DNA of 64,000 nt from Auriscalpium vulgare (Eukaryota; Basidiomycota; Agaricomycetes; Russulales; Auriscalpiaceae). The notes under the pieces were generated by a model. The model was not told the DNA's origin and ran no database searches. It worked only from the letters and a program-made list of their open reading frames with translations. The translations under genes were made by a program, and so were the position numbers. The stretch is from positions 992,001 through 1,056,000 of the forward strand of contig JAHBBC010000008.1 of the NCBI GenBank assembly GCA_019915015.1. Reading direction: 5' to 3'. Below, piece after piece: positions 11,347 through 22,544 of the stretch (within the stretch, counting starts at the first letter, position 1; every line of letters begins with the position of its first letter).

Positions 11347-12762
11347 CTATTCGACCTTGGTCGTGTCGTGGGCGCGAGATAGCCCCTCATCTCGAGGCAT
11401 GGGCACGGCAGGAGTACGCGTGATTATGTATCCGGTCGTGCGGTAGACGTGGCGAATCCACCTGAACGGGCCCAAAATGAAAGAATCCTTCCTGCCGACA
11501 AGGCGAGAGCGAAGCTTCCAGCTCGTCAACCCGCCGCTCACCTCCGCAAATCGGGACGCGACGACGCCGATGGGTGGCCGCATGCTCGGATCCTCGTGGC
11601 ACATGTCCGCAACGAGAGGCTCGAGCCATTCGAAGCCGTAGTATTTCTAGTGGGAAGAGTGAGAATGCTAACGCATGCGTAAAAAATTCATACCTGTATG
11701 AAATCTTCACGCAGCATGTTTCCGATATAGTAGATATCCGTCAGGAAAGGATCGTGGGGCGGGCAGTGAGGAGAATTGCGGAATTCCGGCACGGACTTAT
11801 CGCCGCCAAGGACTGCTGTGTCCAGCGGAGTCCCGCGTGCAGGATCGTAATACCTAGACAGGCCAAAGTCGATGAGGTAGTAGCGAGGAGGGCGTTGTGT
11901 GCGCGTGTACGACTTTGCGAACCAGTGAAAGTTCTTGCTGCGGTTCATCTTGACTGGGTGGAAGGAGTTTGGGTACATTCCGCTCGAATCGACGACGATG
12001 TTTTGACCAGTGCAATCCCTGTGCGCGGTCAGATGTCTGCATGCAGCACAACGTGCAGCTAATACCTATGAGCAATGTGAAGCCCGTGCATAAATTCAAT
12101 GCCCTGAAATCAATCAGCGTCATTGGGACCCTTCAGTTGAGATGGCGCACCTCAATTGTCTGTGAGGCGAAAGCCACGACCTCTCCGAATGCCCTGAACC
12201 GAGGATTGTTGTACGGGCGCATCCTCGGAAGAACAAGGAGTGTCATTGATAATTCCTCAAAGCGCTTTGTTTCGACGAGAGGGATGCAACGATTCTTGAG
12301 ATTCTGCCTATACTTCTCCGAGGAGAACAACTTCGTTATATCAAGCTCCTCGGGCAAGCGGTAGTCATCTATCACTTTGAGAACGACCTGCTTCCCGTCA
12401 ACTATACGTGTGGCATCGATGACAGTCGGGGCCTGTGGGAGTCAGTAGCGTTACTCGGATGATGCTTCCTGGCCACTCACGAGGCTTTTCTGCCAATCCT
12501 CGAACCAACCGAGCGGCAGCTTCCACCGAGTTCCAGAAAACGTCCTATCCGCATGATAACGGGGGCGAAGCATGTAGCCAGCTGCCTCTATCGATTTCTG
12601 ATTCTCGGTCCAGTATCGTTCGCTACGCCAACGATGCCCAGGGTCTGCTAGAATCTGCTTGCCTGCCTCCCTGACTTCCTCCCGGAGTTGCAAGGCGAAC
12701 TGAACGTCTCGTTCACGTTCTAGATCGCTGGAGCCCGGATTTGAGGAGGGCAAAAGGGCCAT
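11347..12762 (-). CDS. Type-1 kinase-like protein, five exons (408 aa)
   Basis: Exons are 12762-12481, 12432-12151, 12103-12066, 12018-11694 and 11646-11347; the last acceptor is TAG instead of CAG. Landmarks are VVLKVI (beta-3 Lys), HGLHIAHR + DCTGQN, LIDFGLSR, GGDKSVPEF, TDIYYIGN and DPSMRPPIGV. The catalytic loop continues NIVVDSSGM where relatives have NIVLDPSGM. An in-frame ATG at 12846 would add a 28-residue leader, MPSLVVVLGVLLWLGLPFF..., that looks like a signal peptide or membrane anchor; the internal start MALLPSSN matches relatives. Which start is used decides whether the kinase is cytosolic. Confidence 0.83.
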
Positions 12763-12879
12763 AGTAGGATGGTTAATGAAGGAGGAAGGAAAGAAAGGTA
12801 AGCCAAGCCACAGCAGAACGCCGAGAACAACAACGAGTGATGGCATTCGCGAGCGGGCGCCAATCGCTCAAACCGGACT

Positions 12880-13440
12880 GGCAAACGGCTTCTAGGTGGT
12901 CATTGTTGGCTTCAAGGTCACATGGCGGCTGGGTACAGATCCCGTCACCACTGGCAAGGCACTGACTCGTAGGCGGTTACCAGTGTCGGCCGACGCTCCT
13001 CTTGTCCTCGCCCGCACACCCACGTATAGGCGTCGTAGACCTCAGACGGAGGCTTGGGGGGCAGCATGGACGCCGAGGAGAAACGGTTCGTCAGTAGGAC
13101 GCAAACAACGGTTCCAAATTCGAGTACTCACCAGTATTTTCGTTACAGTCTAGAAGGTTTTCAAGCAGCTTGCGGTCCATAGAGGCAGGCTGGGTGGCCG
13201 CGGCGGCCAAATACATGTACGCCTGGCGTTGCACATTGTCATACGTAGCGTGACGTGGTGACAAATGGAATGTCAAGCTTAAGCTTGAAGGCGGCATGAA
13301 TTCGTGGGAGGTGCAGGCAAAAAGCGGCGAGCTCACCAGAGCACCATCATGCATCAGGGAAGGAGCGGCAGCAATTTGAGGCTGCGAGCACAGCGTGTAG
13401 GCGGCGGTACAGTGTGGAGGTGACGGGTCCCATCAATGAC
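12880..13440. repeat. Upstream segment U, copy 3 (shortened)
   Basis: Contains GACGCTCCTCTTGTCCTCGCC (12988) and the block around the Leu-Leu-like CTTGCGGTCCATAGAGGC (13168). The latter lies in opposite orientation to the corresponding block of copies 2 and 4, so an internal inversion is likely. Confidence 0.5.
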
Positions 13441-13497
13441 GGCGACTCCCTGTATCATCAGTTGAGCAGAGCATCAGCAATCCATAAGATCACTCAC

Positions 13498-13763
13498 AAT
13501 GACCCGCTGTCCATCCTCCAACCATTTCCGTGGCAGCTGAGGTTTCCAGCCCTCACGATACCGAGGGCGAATCATGTAACCTGCCGCGGCGATTTCCTTC
13601 TGATGTTCGGCCCAGAACTTTTCCACCGAGAGAGAATGTCTTGAGTCCTTTGGATCGCACCCATTCATGTCGACAGTGCGGAAGTACGCGTCAACTTCCT
13701 CTCGCGCCCGGTGAGCCTCTTCGAGTTCGGCAGGCGTCCTATGGCGTGTAGGCGGGAACCACT
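13498..13763 (-). pseudogene. Kinase-family exon 1 fragment
   Basis: Encodes a type-1 exon 1 resembling that of the pseudogene at 34.6 kb: RTPAELEEAHRAREEVDAYF, then FWAEHQKEIAAAGYMIRPRY and WLEDGQRVIV, followed by a GTGAGT donor. The expected start ATG is replaced (context ...FPPTRHRT), and no exons 2-5 follow: 13440 runs directly into segment U. This is a truncated copy carried along with flanking DNA. Confidence 0.75.
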
Positions 13764-14515
13764 GATCGAGGATGCTGGCGTTTTACCCCATTGTGACGCG
13801 TCGGGAATTGCTGGCGGGCTATTCGGGGCGTCATGGGGTGCAGATGCTTAAGACGGGCAGTGCTTGGCGAAACGGAGGTGCGATGGACGAGGACCGGCGG
13901 GAGGGCGTCGGAAGGGCATACTTGAAGCGAAATTTCGACGAGAAACTGAGGATGAAGGAGAGAGCGGGGCCACAGATCATGACAGAAGTGCAGAGAACGA
14001 AAAGCTTTGTGCGCAAGCTGGCGGTCATATCAACCAGAGTGTGCGTGCCAGCGTCAAGGCAGCGTGGGAAACAGGCCTTCGACAGGGCCCCGAGTCAGAG
14101 TCCCCCAAGAGTCCCCGCCTACGCCTCTTCAGCTTCATAGCAATTAATATGGTTCAACTCAATGCGCTAGCCACTCCCTATCTATTTGGTACGGGAGCTG
14201 CGCAAGATTGCTGGAGGATCCATTACTCAGAACCCCTACTATATATCCGTCATCTCGCACGAATGCGCGTCCTCGCTATACGACTTGTTTCGGAATTGTG
14301 CGCCAGTGGAAAGTACCCTCGGACGACGAGATGTCGGCACACTCTAAAATATATCTCAGTCGCGGATCAGAGTACAGACTTGAGAGTTGTTATGTCTGGC
14401 AGCGGGTTCGAATGAACAGCAATATATGAGACGACAGCGGCAGACATAATATAGGAAACACTGCAAGTATGGTGCAAGTATGTGTACACGTACAGACAAA
14501 GGAGAGGGACGTACG
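13764..14515. repeat. Duplicate of the flank at 36.08-36.32 kb, otherwise empty
   Basis: The stretch near 13970-14140 (CCACAGATCATGA, GGCGGTCAT, AGGCAGCGTGGGAAA) matches 36.12-36.30 kb beyond the related kinase pseudogene. This shows that the duplication included 5' flanking DNA. A 183-codon open frame at 13864-14415 is not recognised and is not matched at 36 kb. Confidence 0.5.
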
Positions 14516-14517
14516 CA

Positions 14518-15863
14518 CTATGCGTCGGGAATAGCAGATTGCCTAGTGACGATGTAACCCAACCGACGATACCAGTGACCAAACGACCTCGCAAAGCCGA
14601 CAATGCGCCATTCTTTCCTGGAAACCATGCGCGAGCGCAGCTTCCAGCAACTCAGCGACTGCCGGATTGTCTTGAAGCGAGCCACAACTTCGTCCATCTT
14701 TGGACGCTTCGACGGGTCGCGTGCGACCATATCTTGCACCAGGGGCTGCATGAAGCTGAAGCCATGATACTTCTGTGAGGAGGCGGTCAGAAAGAGATGA
14801 AGAGCAAGAGGGCAAACGATTACCATCATGAAGTACGTGCGGATGAGGTTCCCGAGGTAGTAGACGTCCACGGCAAACGGGTCGCAGGGATCATCGTAAT
14901 CGACATGCTCCGGAACGGTTTTGTCGCCGCCCCGGACGGGGAGGTCCATAGGCGGGTCGCCATCAGTCGGAGGGTATGCGCGAGATAGACCAAAGTCAAT
15001 GAAAAGATACCGCGGACGCAGCTGCGTGCGGGTGCGACGAGGTTTCGCCTTGCCTTTCCAATCGCGGCGCATATGTTGCTCGATCGGATGGAACGGGGTT
15101 GAATACATTCCGGTGGGATCCAGCATGATATTGTGGTGCGTGCAATCCCTGCAAGATGTCAGCTGACACTCCACTGAGAGACATTCGCATTGTGATTACC
15201 TATGCGCAATATGATGCTCGTGCATGAATTGAATGCCCTTACGAGGTCCTTAGTTGAATATTGAACGAGCCAAACCAACGCGACCGGAGCAAACGCACCT
15301 CAAAAATCTGCGTGAAGAACGCGATGGCCTCCCCAAAAGTCTCGAATTTGGGATCGTCGTGGAGCCTCAGGAGCGGCATGACAAGCAAGCGCTGCTCGGG
15401 CTCGTCTGGTACCTGTAACACCGCCAGCAGAGGGGACGTATGGTTCCGTGTGTCTGACGCGAGAGGTTCGGATGTCAAAAGCTCGAACGTCTCCACTTCT
15501 TCCTTTCCGTCGCGAGGTGGCACTCTTTTCAAGACGACGGATTGTTCGACTCCGTTAACGATGCGTGTGGCATCCAAGACTGGTTTCTGGAAGAACACTG
15601 AGCAAGCCCGGCTAGACAGAGTTCCGCAGAGAGCTCACATATATGGAAACCCCATCTTCAAAGTCATCCTGGTCTTGATCTGGTGTAAACGACGGTGTCC
15701 AGTCGGCCTGGTAGCGGCGCCTGAGTGTGTAGCCACACGTAGCAAGCCAGTCGCGATGCTTAGTCCACCACAGCTCTTCTCCCATGCAGCCACCGGGGAA
15801 CGCCGCGGCCCACTCATCTGGTATTTGGACTCTGCCATCAGCAGAGACGGCGGCGGTTGGCAT
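14518..15863 (-). CDS. Type-2 kinase-like protein, divergent copy (376 aa)
   Basis: Exons are 15863-15639, 15586-15299, 15237-15200, 15148-14824 and 14772-14518. Phases close if exon 2 begins after TTCCAG at 15587. The N-terminal module is WWTKHRDWLATCGYTLRRRY then DWTPSF and FEDG. Kinase landmarks are VVLKRV, MHEHHIAHR + DCTHHN, FIDFGLSRAYPP, KTVPEHV, VDVYYLGN and DPSKRPKM; it ends SAIPDA. Introns 2 and 3 use AAG and CAG acceptors, and intron 4 (51 nt) has an unusual GTAATC donor and is readable in frame. Closest in character to the copy at 57.0 kb, with which it shares upstream flank W. Confidence 0.83.
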
Positions 15864-15899
15864 CGATGTGGCGAACCGGGATGGTGGGTGGGCGGAGCA

Positions 15900-16870
15900 A
15901 GGACGATGGGCGGGGGCGCGGGAAGAGTGAGTGGGTGAGCAAGGGCAACACAGTCAACGCCGCCATTCGAACAATAGCCTGAGCTTACGGCGGGCGATGA
16001 GAGGCGACTCGAGGCGACGAGCACAAGGCCCGGGAGTAGCTGTGCCTCCGCGGCCCGGTAACCCGCCGGAGCCTGCCCGGGCCGGTCGCCTCGCGGCCGA
16101 TTTTCTGCTCGTCTCCGGCTGAGGTCTTCAGCTTCTCTCGCAACACGTCCACCACAAAACCTTGCTGGCAGCTCGCTGTATCCAGCTGTACACGAGCGCA
16201 CTAGTGATGCTGTCCGACGTCCTCCTCATTCCCGGCAAAGTATGACGCGGTGAAATTGCTGCTCGGACACCCGGAGCAAGCACCTGGCACTAAGGGATGA
16301 CGCAGAGACGACGCAGGGACGACGCAAACACAGGTGGCCGGCGAAGGGGTCAGAGGCTGCCACGCTGGCATGCGGATGTGTCGTCTTTGAGGTGCGTTCT
16401 TCATGATGGACCGATATCGCCTCCTGCTAACTGCAGCTGAAGCCTGCGTGGACAGCGCATCAGCATTACAACTGCTGTTGTTGCGGCTCATGTCATAGGA
16501 CAGTCATCAAGTCTTCACTCTGCAGCCCGTCATCGACACCACGCGCGGGCTTTCTGTCGCATCTGCACATCTTCCCCCTCTGCAGTTTCCTATGTGCGGG
16601 CGCATCGTCTCGATCAGTCCGCCGTCTTACCTAGGTATACAAGCGGATCCCTGGTGTCCCAATTTTCCCTCGGTTGTTTTCAATCACCCATTAATTGGGT
16701 GTGGATCGCGGCCTGCCTGCCTGCCTGCCTGCGCACGGCCCGACTGCGCGCACACCCCGCGGTTGCAGGACCTCCCGTGAGTACCTAGTTCGTCTCCCTC
16801 TCTTCATTTTATGTATATAAGATCTGTCTAATGAATGATTCAGGCCGGGCATATGAGCGTTTTGATCAAC
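15900..16870. repeat. Duplicated flank W, copy 1
   Basis: Lies upstream of the type-2 kinase and matches 58.4-59.34 kb upstream of the other divergent type-2 kinase. Shared blocks are TCTCGCAACACGTCCAC, CTCGATCAGTCCGCC (16611) and ACCTCCCGTGAGTA (16769). A minisatellite-like run of GACGCAG-type units lies near 16300-16325. No conserved protein was recognised. Confidence 0.6.
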
Positions 16871-17477
16871 TCATCGGCGGTCGCGCCGACGCCGCGGCGG
16901 GCGCTCCTCGGACAACTGGCAACACTTCTGTGCCCGATCGTGTGGGACGCTGGTGCCGATTGTCTCGCCGATCTCGAAGCTGCGTCCCTGGTCCTAACTA
17001 GACCACGACTCTACCCAATGACCGCCGCCGACGTTGTGCTGCTGATTGCTATTGCTAAAGAGCGAAAGTTCTGCTTGTTGCGCTCGGACAGATTGTTTGC
17101 TGTGCGGTATGCAACGAACGATTTCGTCGTGTAAGCGTTGTCCTGTGCCCAGTTGTCCACCGCGACGCAACTCATGAGGCGCATATCAGCAGGTAGACTA
17201 CCGTACTTCCGTCTGTGACGTAGAGCGCTTTTCATAGCAGCCTTCCTGGTCGCGCGCAGCTGCTGCTGGAACATCTTTCAAAGTCATCAACCTCTATTCT
17301 CGACCACGAGGGGTGGCGAATGGTAGCTAGAAGCGAGCGCTACGTTGTCAGTGTCGCTCATCCAGACAGCAATGCAGCAGGCTACGATAAACGATAACAA
17401 GAGCGCCTTGTCGAGCCGAAAAATGCAGAGTACAAGCCGGCAACTGGGTGGCGTCACCATTTGTTCATGCTACTTCC
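16871..17477. other. Intergenic, no supported gene
   Basis: Overlapping open frames occur on both strands (16835-17134 plus, 17011-17274 minus) with no recognised domain. From about 17330 on, the sequence matches the region upstream of the second CxxC-H gene near 37 kb. Confidence 0.35.
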
Positions 17478-17485
17478 TATAAAAT
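17478..17485 (+). promoter_or_regulatory. TATA box (TATAAAAT)
   Basis: Located 55 bases before the ATG at 17533. The paralogue has TATAAA at 37135, also 55 bases before its ATG, and the bases between box and ATG are conserved (CATCACACTGACACTAACGC). Confidence 0.7.
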
Positions 17486-17532
17486 CTGACCTGCTGTCAG
17501 GTGTCCATCCATCACACTGACACTAACGCACC

Positions 17533-18259
17533 ATGACTTCCCCCGTCGACCACACGTCCACATCCCCCAGCCTGGAGCCCAAGATCGACAAAGTGGCAGG
17601 TCGAGCCTACACAATGCTTATCAATTACAGGAAGAGCCATCCTCATCGAGCACAGGAACAGTTGTTATTGCGTTGGCGACAGTGAGTAGCACTGAGCAAA
17701 CCCCATAGAAATGGCGCTGACTTTTGCAACAGGGCTATGATAGATAGGAAGCAGGTGCCAACCAAAGCGGACAACATGCTGTCCCTGGTTGGCTCGCTTA
17801 TTGCCTCCATGTCGAAACGGCTCCAAAAGGACTTGAAGGTAAGTGATTTAATAAACGCCGAGGGATAACTAGTTCAAATAACGACACGTCGCGTTGTAGA
17901 AAATCATACCAGACTCGAACGAAAGCAGACAAGGTATGATCGAGAGGCCCGCCCCAGAAAACGACGATGGCGGCGATGATGACGGGTTCCCGCCGGTCGA
18001 GAACCTCAATACGCTAATGGAGATTCTCGAAGGCGAAAGTGAGGGTAAGGGAATTCAATAAGCGTGAGCGTCGTATATGTGCTTACATGTCTCACGGCTA
18101 GGCTGCAACTACTGCAAGCACCCACACAACCGTGCCGTTGCCTTTGCCGCTGACGTATTGGACGGCGTCGTCGGATTGCTTCGGAAGCGAGTCACTGTTG
18201 AACGAGTCACGACGACTGGCGCTGTCGCGCAAGGGCAGTCAGTTCCGCGCGACCGGTGA
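17533..18259 (+). CDS. Small CxxC-H protein, unknown family (185 aa)
   Basis: Exons 17533-17681, 17733-17838, 17900-18044 and 18102-18259 give an uninterrupted 185-aa frame with GT..AG introns of 51-61 nt. The N-terminal part contains AYTMLINYRKSHPHRAQE, then DRKQVPTKADNM; a middle acidic stretch DDGGDDDGFPPVENLNTLME precedes the last exon. That exon opens with GCNYCKHPHNRAVAF, an incomplete zinc-knuckle-like CxxC-xx-H. A second gene with the same exon plan lies at 37.19 kb. No signal peptide or membrane segment is seen. I do not recognise the family. Its position, convergent with the kinase at 18.5 kb, is not matched at the second copy. Confidence 0.72.
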
Positions 18260-18533
18260 TACAGAAGGAGATTACGGGGCCCCAAGTGTACTTAATGTTT
18301 TATCGTTGTGATTGCGAGGGAGATTGGCTTCATTTCCTTGGGTGCGACAGGTCCATTCCTGTGAAGAGAATCAGCGGTTTACATGGTTGATTGCACGACT
18401 CTGACTGGGACGGATTGGGCACTGACTGAAACACTCTGTACGTATTGTGATGCCGACGACAAGTAGGCAGGACATACACGATCAATAATTTATAAGCGAT
18501 GGTCATCAAGAACTGAATGCGCACTGCGTATGC

Positions 18534-19921
18534 CTAAGACTTTACAGGTTGCGAGACCTGCTCATCTCGAGGCATGGGCACAGCCGGCGTACGCGTCAAT
18601 ATGTACCCGGTCGTGCGGTAGACGTGCCGAATCCACCTCAAAGGACCCAGGACGAAAGAATCCTTCCTGCCTACAAGGCGAGAGCGGAGCTTCCAGCTCG
18701 TCAACGCGCCGCTCACCTCCGCAAATCGGCTCGCGACGACGCTGATGGGCGGCCATACGCTCGGGTCTTCGTCGCACATGTCCGCAACAAGAGGCTCGAG
18801 CCACTCGAAGCCATAGTATTTCTGGTGGGGAAGAGTGAGAACGCTTATGTGTGCGTGGAAGATTCTTACCTGTAGGAAATCTGTACGCAGCATGTTTCCG
18901 ATGTAGTAGATGTCCGTCGGAAAGGGATTGTGGCGCACACCATTAAGATAATTGCGAAATTCCGGCACGGACTTGTCTCCACCACGGACTGCTTCATCGA
19001 GCGGGACACCGTCTGCAGGATCGTAGTAGCGGGACAAGCCAAAGTCGATGAGGTAGTAGTGTGGCGGGCGCTGTGTGCGCGTGTACGACTTGGGGAACCC
19101 GTAGAAATTCTTGCTGCGGTTCAATTTGATTGGGTGGAAGGAGCTCGGGTACATCCCGCTCGGGTCGAGGACGATGTTCTGACCAGTACAGTCCTTGCGC
19201 GCAGTCAGAATTATTTGTTCAGCACATTGTATATGCCTTACCTGTGAGCGATGTGAAGCTCGTGCATCAGTTCAATGCCCTGCAATGGATGAGCATCGTT
19301 TCCACACGTCAGATGAGATGGCGCACCTTAATTATCTGCTTGGCGAACGCTACGACTTCTCCGAACGTCCTAAACCGAGGATTGTCGTACGGGCGCATTC
19401 TAGGAAGAACAAGGAGGGTCTCTGATATTTCCTCGAGCCGCTTTGTTTCTAGGACGGGGATGCAGTGATTCTTTGGATTCTGCATGTACTGCTCCGAGGA
19501 GAACAACGTCGTTATCTCGACTTCGTCGGGCGAGCTGTCCTCGTCAGGCAATCGTTTGAGAATGACCTGTCTCCCGTCAACTATACGTGTGGCATCGATG
19601 ACGCGTGGGGCCTGCGGGGGTCAATGGCGTGTCTCGGATGCTTCATAACCCACTCACCAAGATGATCTTCTTCCTCTGCCAATCCTCAAACCAGCTGTGC
19701 GGCAGATTCCGCCGAGTACCCGAGAACTGCCTGTCCGCATGATAACGCGGGCGAAGCATATAGCCCGCGGCCTCTATCTTCTTCTGTTGTTGAGTCCAGT
19801 ATCTTTCAGCGGGCCGACGATGCCCAGGGTCTGCACGCCTCGCAAGGAGCAAAGCACGCCTGCGCGCCAGAGCATCCTCACCATTAGCGGTGTCTTGGTT
19901 TGTCGAAGGTGCGAGGGGCAT
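18534..19921 (-). pseudogene. Type-1 kinase-like gene with a lost splice acceptor
   Basis: Exon positions expected from relatives are 19921-19658, 19611-19327, 19279-19242, 19194-18870 and 18821-18534. Coding content is intact: VILKRL, MHELHIAHR, DCTGQN, LIDFGLSR, GGDKSVPEF and TDIYYIGN. However, intron 3 ends CAA instead of CAG (base 19195 is T on the plus strand where others have C). The only nearby AG lies one base inside exon 4, and its use would shift the frame just before the catalytic Asp. Intron 4 is 48 nt with no stop, so its retention would be in frame. The gene may be recently silenced, or may survive by unusual splicing. Start taken at MPLAPSTNQ. Confidence 0.75.
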
Positions 19922-20329
19922 ATTTGGCGAAGGAAGCGGGAGTTGGAGACGCAAGGATGAGGTAGCTAGAGGAGAGGAGTTTGTCGGCGTGGGGAACAAT
20001 AACACAAGGCTATTGAGGAACACAGCTGATGGGCTTACGTGTGCGATACAACGCCAGTATTGCTGAGTCCATCTGCAACCCTGCAATGACCGTGAACAGG
20101 ATGGAGCCAACCACGGAGCTCAGTAGCAGCATCAGGACGCACGCGAGCATGAGCGGAGCGGTACTGTTTGACACCGCGACAATTCAGAGTCTGGATGAGA
20201 TTCATCTAGATAAATAAAAGAGTTGCCAGCAGTCTGGAAGAGGTTTTGGCTCGTACCTAAGATTCTGGAAGGACGCTGCAGGTGGGGTTCTCCCATTTTT
20301 GCGAGCCGCCGGCGCCGCCGATGAGCACT

Positions 20330-21800
20330 TCACGAGCACCTAATAGACAGTGATTTCATTCGCTAGCGCGCGCCAATCTCCTGACGAAAGGTGATCGTTG
20401 TCAACCCGGATGCGCGCACAGCCGTTAAATGGCGCTCCAGGGTGGAGGCTGAGGTGGCGAGTGCAGGGAGAGGTCGGGCCACCGCGACGTCGCGCAGTGC
20501 GTGGTCCTGCACGCTCCTGGACGAGCCTGAGCCATACGTGGCAGATATACACATCAGAGTAGCATTGAAAGCTTGAGGACACGTACCCTTTGCATTGCCA
20601 GCGTTGTGTTGACTGTAGGCTGCAAGGACGGCGGGCCCGAAATGCACGGAGTCGCGCAGGCCCGGGGTATGCCCGGCAAAGTCGCTTGAGTCACCGACTT
20701 TGCTCCGCCACTACTCAATACCCTTTATCCTCGCCCACTGGCATGCTCAAGCTCTGTCACTCGCTCTGAACATCGCCAATGTTAGCGTTGCCGCGCCAGT
20801 CGTCATCCATGGGGTGCAGAGGGAGGCATCTACCGGGACCAACATGTGCGCTATATCGTTTGATTTCTCCCCCATCCATGTCTTGATGATTTTCTTTCGG
20901 TTTCAGGTGTCGTTCTAGGACGTCGTTGTCGGTGTGGGCAGGCCAGGAGATGATCTACGAGGAGAGAGCCTAGAGAATTGGTACGTCGTCGCAAACTACT
21001 CTCCCTTGCTTGACTTACGCTCGCACAGAGTCATCCGCCGACAAAGTCATAGAGATGCGCCTCACATCGACGCACGTCAAATCCTGGAACGAAGGCGGGC
21101 TATCTCGAAGCCACTACTGCCATTGTATATCCCAAAGGCGGACACTCAAAGACCAGGAGCAAAGGGTCGGTGCGAGCGTGCGGCGGTGTTGGCGAATGCA
21201 GTGCATGTTGCTCGCCATCGCAACGCCCCGCTTCCGCCTAGTCGTCTGCGCACGGTAGGCATTGTCATCTTGCTATCGAGTTGAATTTGAATTAATTAAA
21301 CGCATTCAGTTAGGGTCGGTCATCTTGCCCTCACGAATTACGAATTGGAAGGGCACCGCGTGTCATCAAGCATCCTCTGTGCGGATGGTGTAGGAGACAT
21401 GATCGATTTGGAAAAGTGGCTAGGTCGTCGTATTGCGGTGCGTTCGTCCTCCTCTTATCGCATACAGATGCGCTGTTCTGCCAGCACATCAGCATCAGAT
21501 CGCCTCCGTCACCTCAAAGCTTATCAATATCGTCCAGAGTATGGACATCCATCATGCCGCTCGCGGCTCCTCTGCGTCTCAATCTGCGTTACTTCTGTCA
21601 TTCTGAGCTTACTCTCCGGATCAATGCACTGTGCACCGCAGTACTATCTGGGTCCTGGGCATCACTCTCTTCGCTCGCTCCCTCTTTGACAAACTCTTAT
21701 ACGGCGCCTATCATACGAGTGGCGCACACGCGCAGCCTCAGTGGACTGAGTCGTCGGCGCAAACGCTTCCGCGATCCATCAGCTTATCTCTTCACGCGAC
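20330..21800. repeat. Partial U plus segment X, copy 3
   Basis: At 20640-20790 it matches the CCCGGGGTATGCCCGGC / TCACCGACTTTGCTCCGC block of X, and near 20840 it has ACCAACATGTGCGC. It is closest to the 49-kb copy (CTCTGAACATCGCCA versus CGTGAACATCGCCA). Frames are disrupted relative to the other copies. Confidence 0.5.
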
Positions 21801-22540
21801 AGGACGAAAAGCGATCCCGACCACGGTCGTGGGCAACTTTTCTGACCAAGTCTAGACCGGTTGCTAGGTTCTCTATCGCGGGGCCTCCGTCATCCCACCC
21901 AGTGCGCTTGGCCTGCAGGAATCATCAGTCTCATGCGGTCCATTGCGCTGCATCTGCCTCCGGTCTCGCTGCGTGGTCCGAAGGGTTCTCGCCTTCGGAT
22001 TTACCCTCTCTAATTGCCGCACCCAAGGCGAGCACTTGACTCTCGTCGCCCTTGCTTTGAATCTTGGGAGTGGTGACCACTGCGGGGTTGCGGCCACCGC
22101 GCAAACAAACCCGAAAACGCAAAGCGGCCGGCGGCCAACCTTCTGAGAGGAAATACTAAGCTCGCGTCAACGTATGCTTTACGCGAACAATCTTCTGGTC
22201 GTACTCACCTTGCTGGTTCCCGCTTGAGTGACTCTTTAGCCTTTCTAGCTGAGTTGAATCTCTCTCTGCGAGGCGCAACTTGGCAGGACTCTGCTGGCCC
22301 TCCCATGATGACGGGCTTCTTATAAGTTGCGTATGTCGGTTTCCCGAAGGTTTTGTCCGACGTTTACATGCGCGACATGATGTCTCACTCATCCAACTCC
22401 TACAGGAAATGCCGTTTATCCACATTTATTCGTTTAAGATGGTGCGCAGAACGCTGGGCTCAAGAGATGCTCATCGCACTTGGTCGAGTGGGCGAGTCAG
22501 CGCGGGCCAATATTCCAATCAGACGTGACAGCGCGCCGAT
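21801..22540. other. Intergenic, nothing recognised
   Basis: No family match and no long frame with plausible codon content. A short open frame around 22280-22528 begins before the kinase-tail relic and is not supported as a gene. Confidence 0.35.
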
Positions 22541-22544
22541 AATG

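Noticed and set aside
16835..17134. 99-codon open frame downstream of flank W
   Set aside because: Not preserved in the second W copy, no domain, and overlapped by an antisense frame of similar length.
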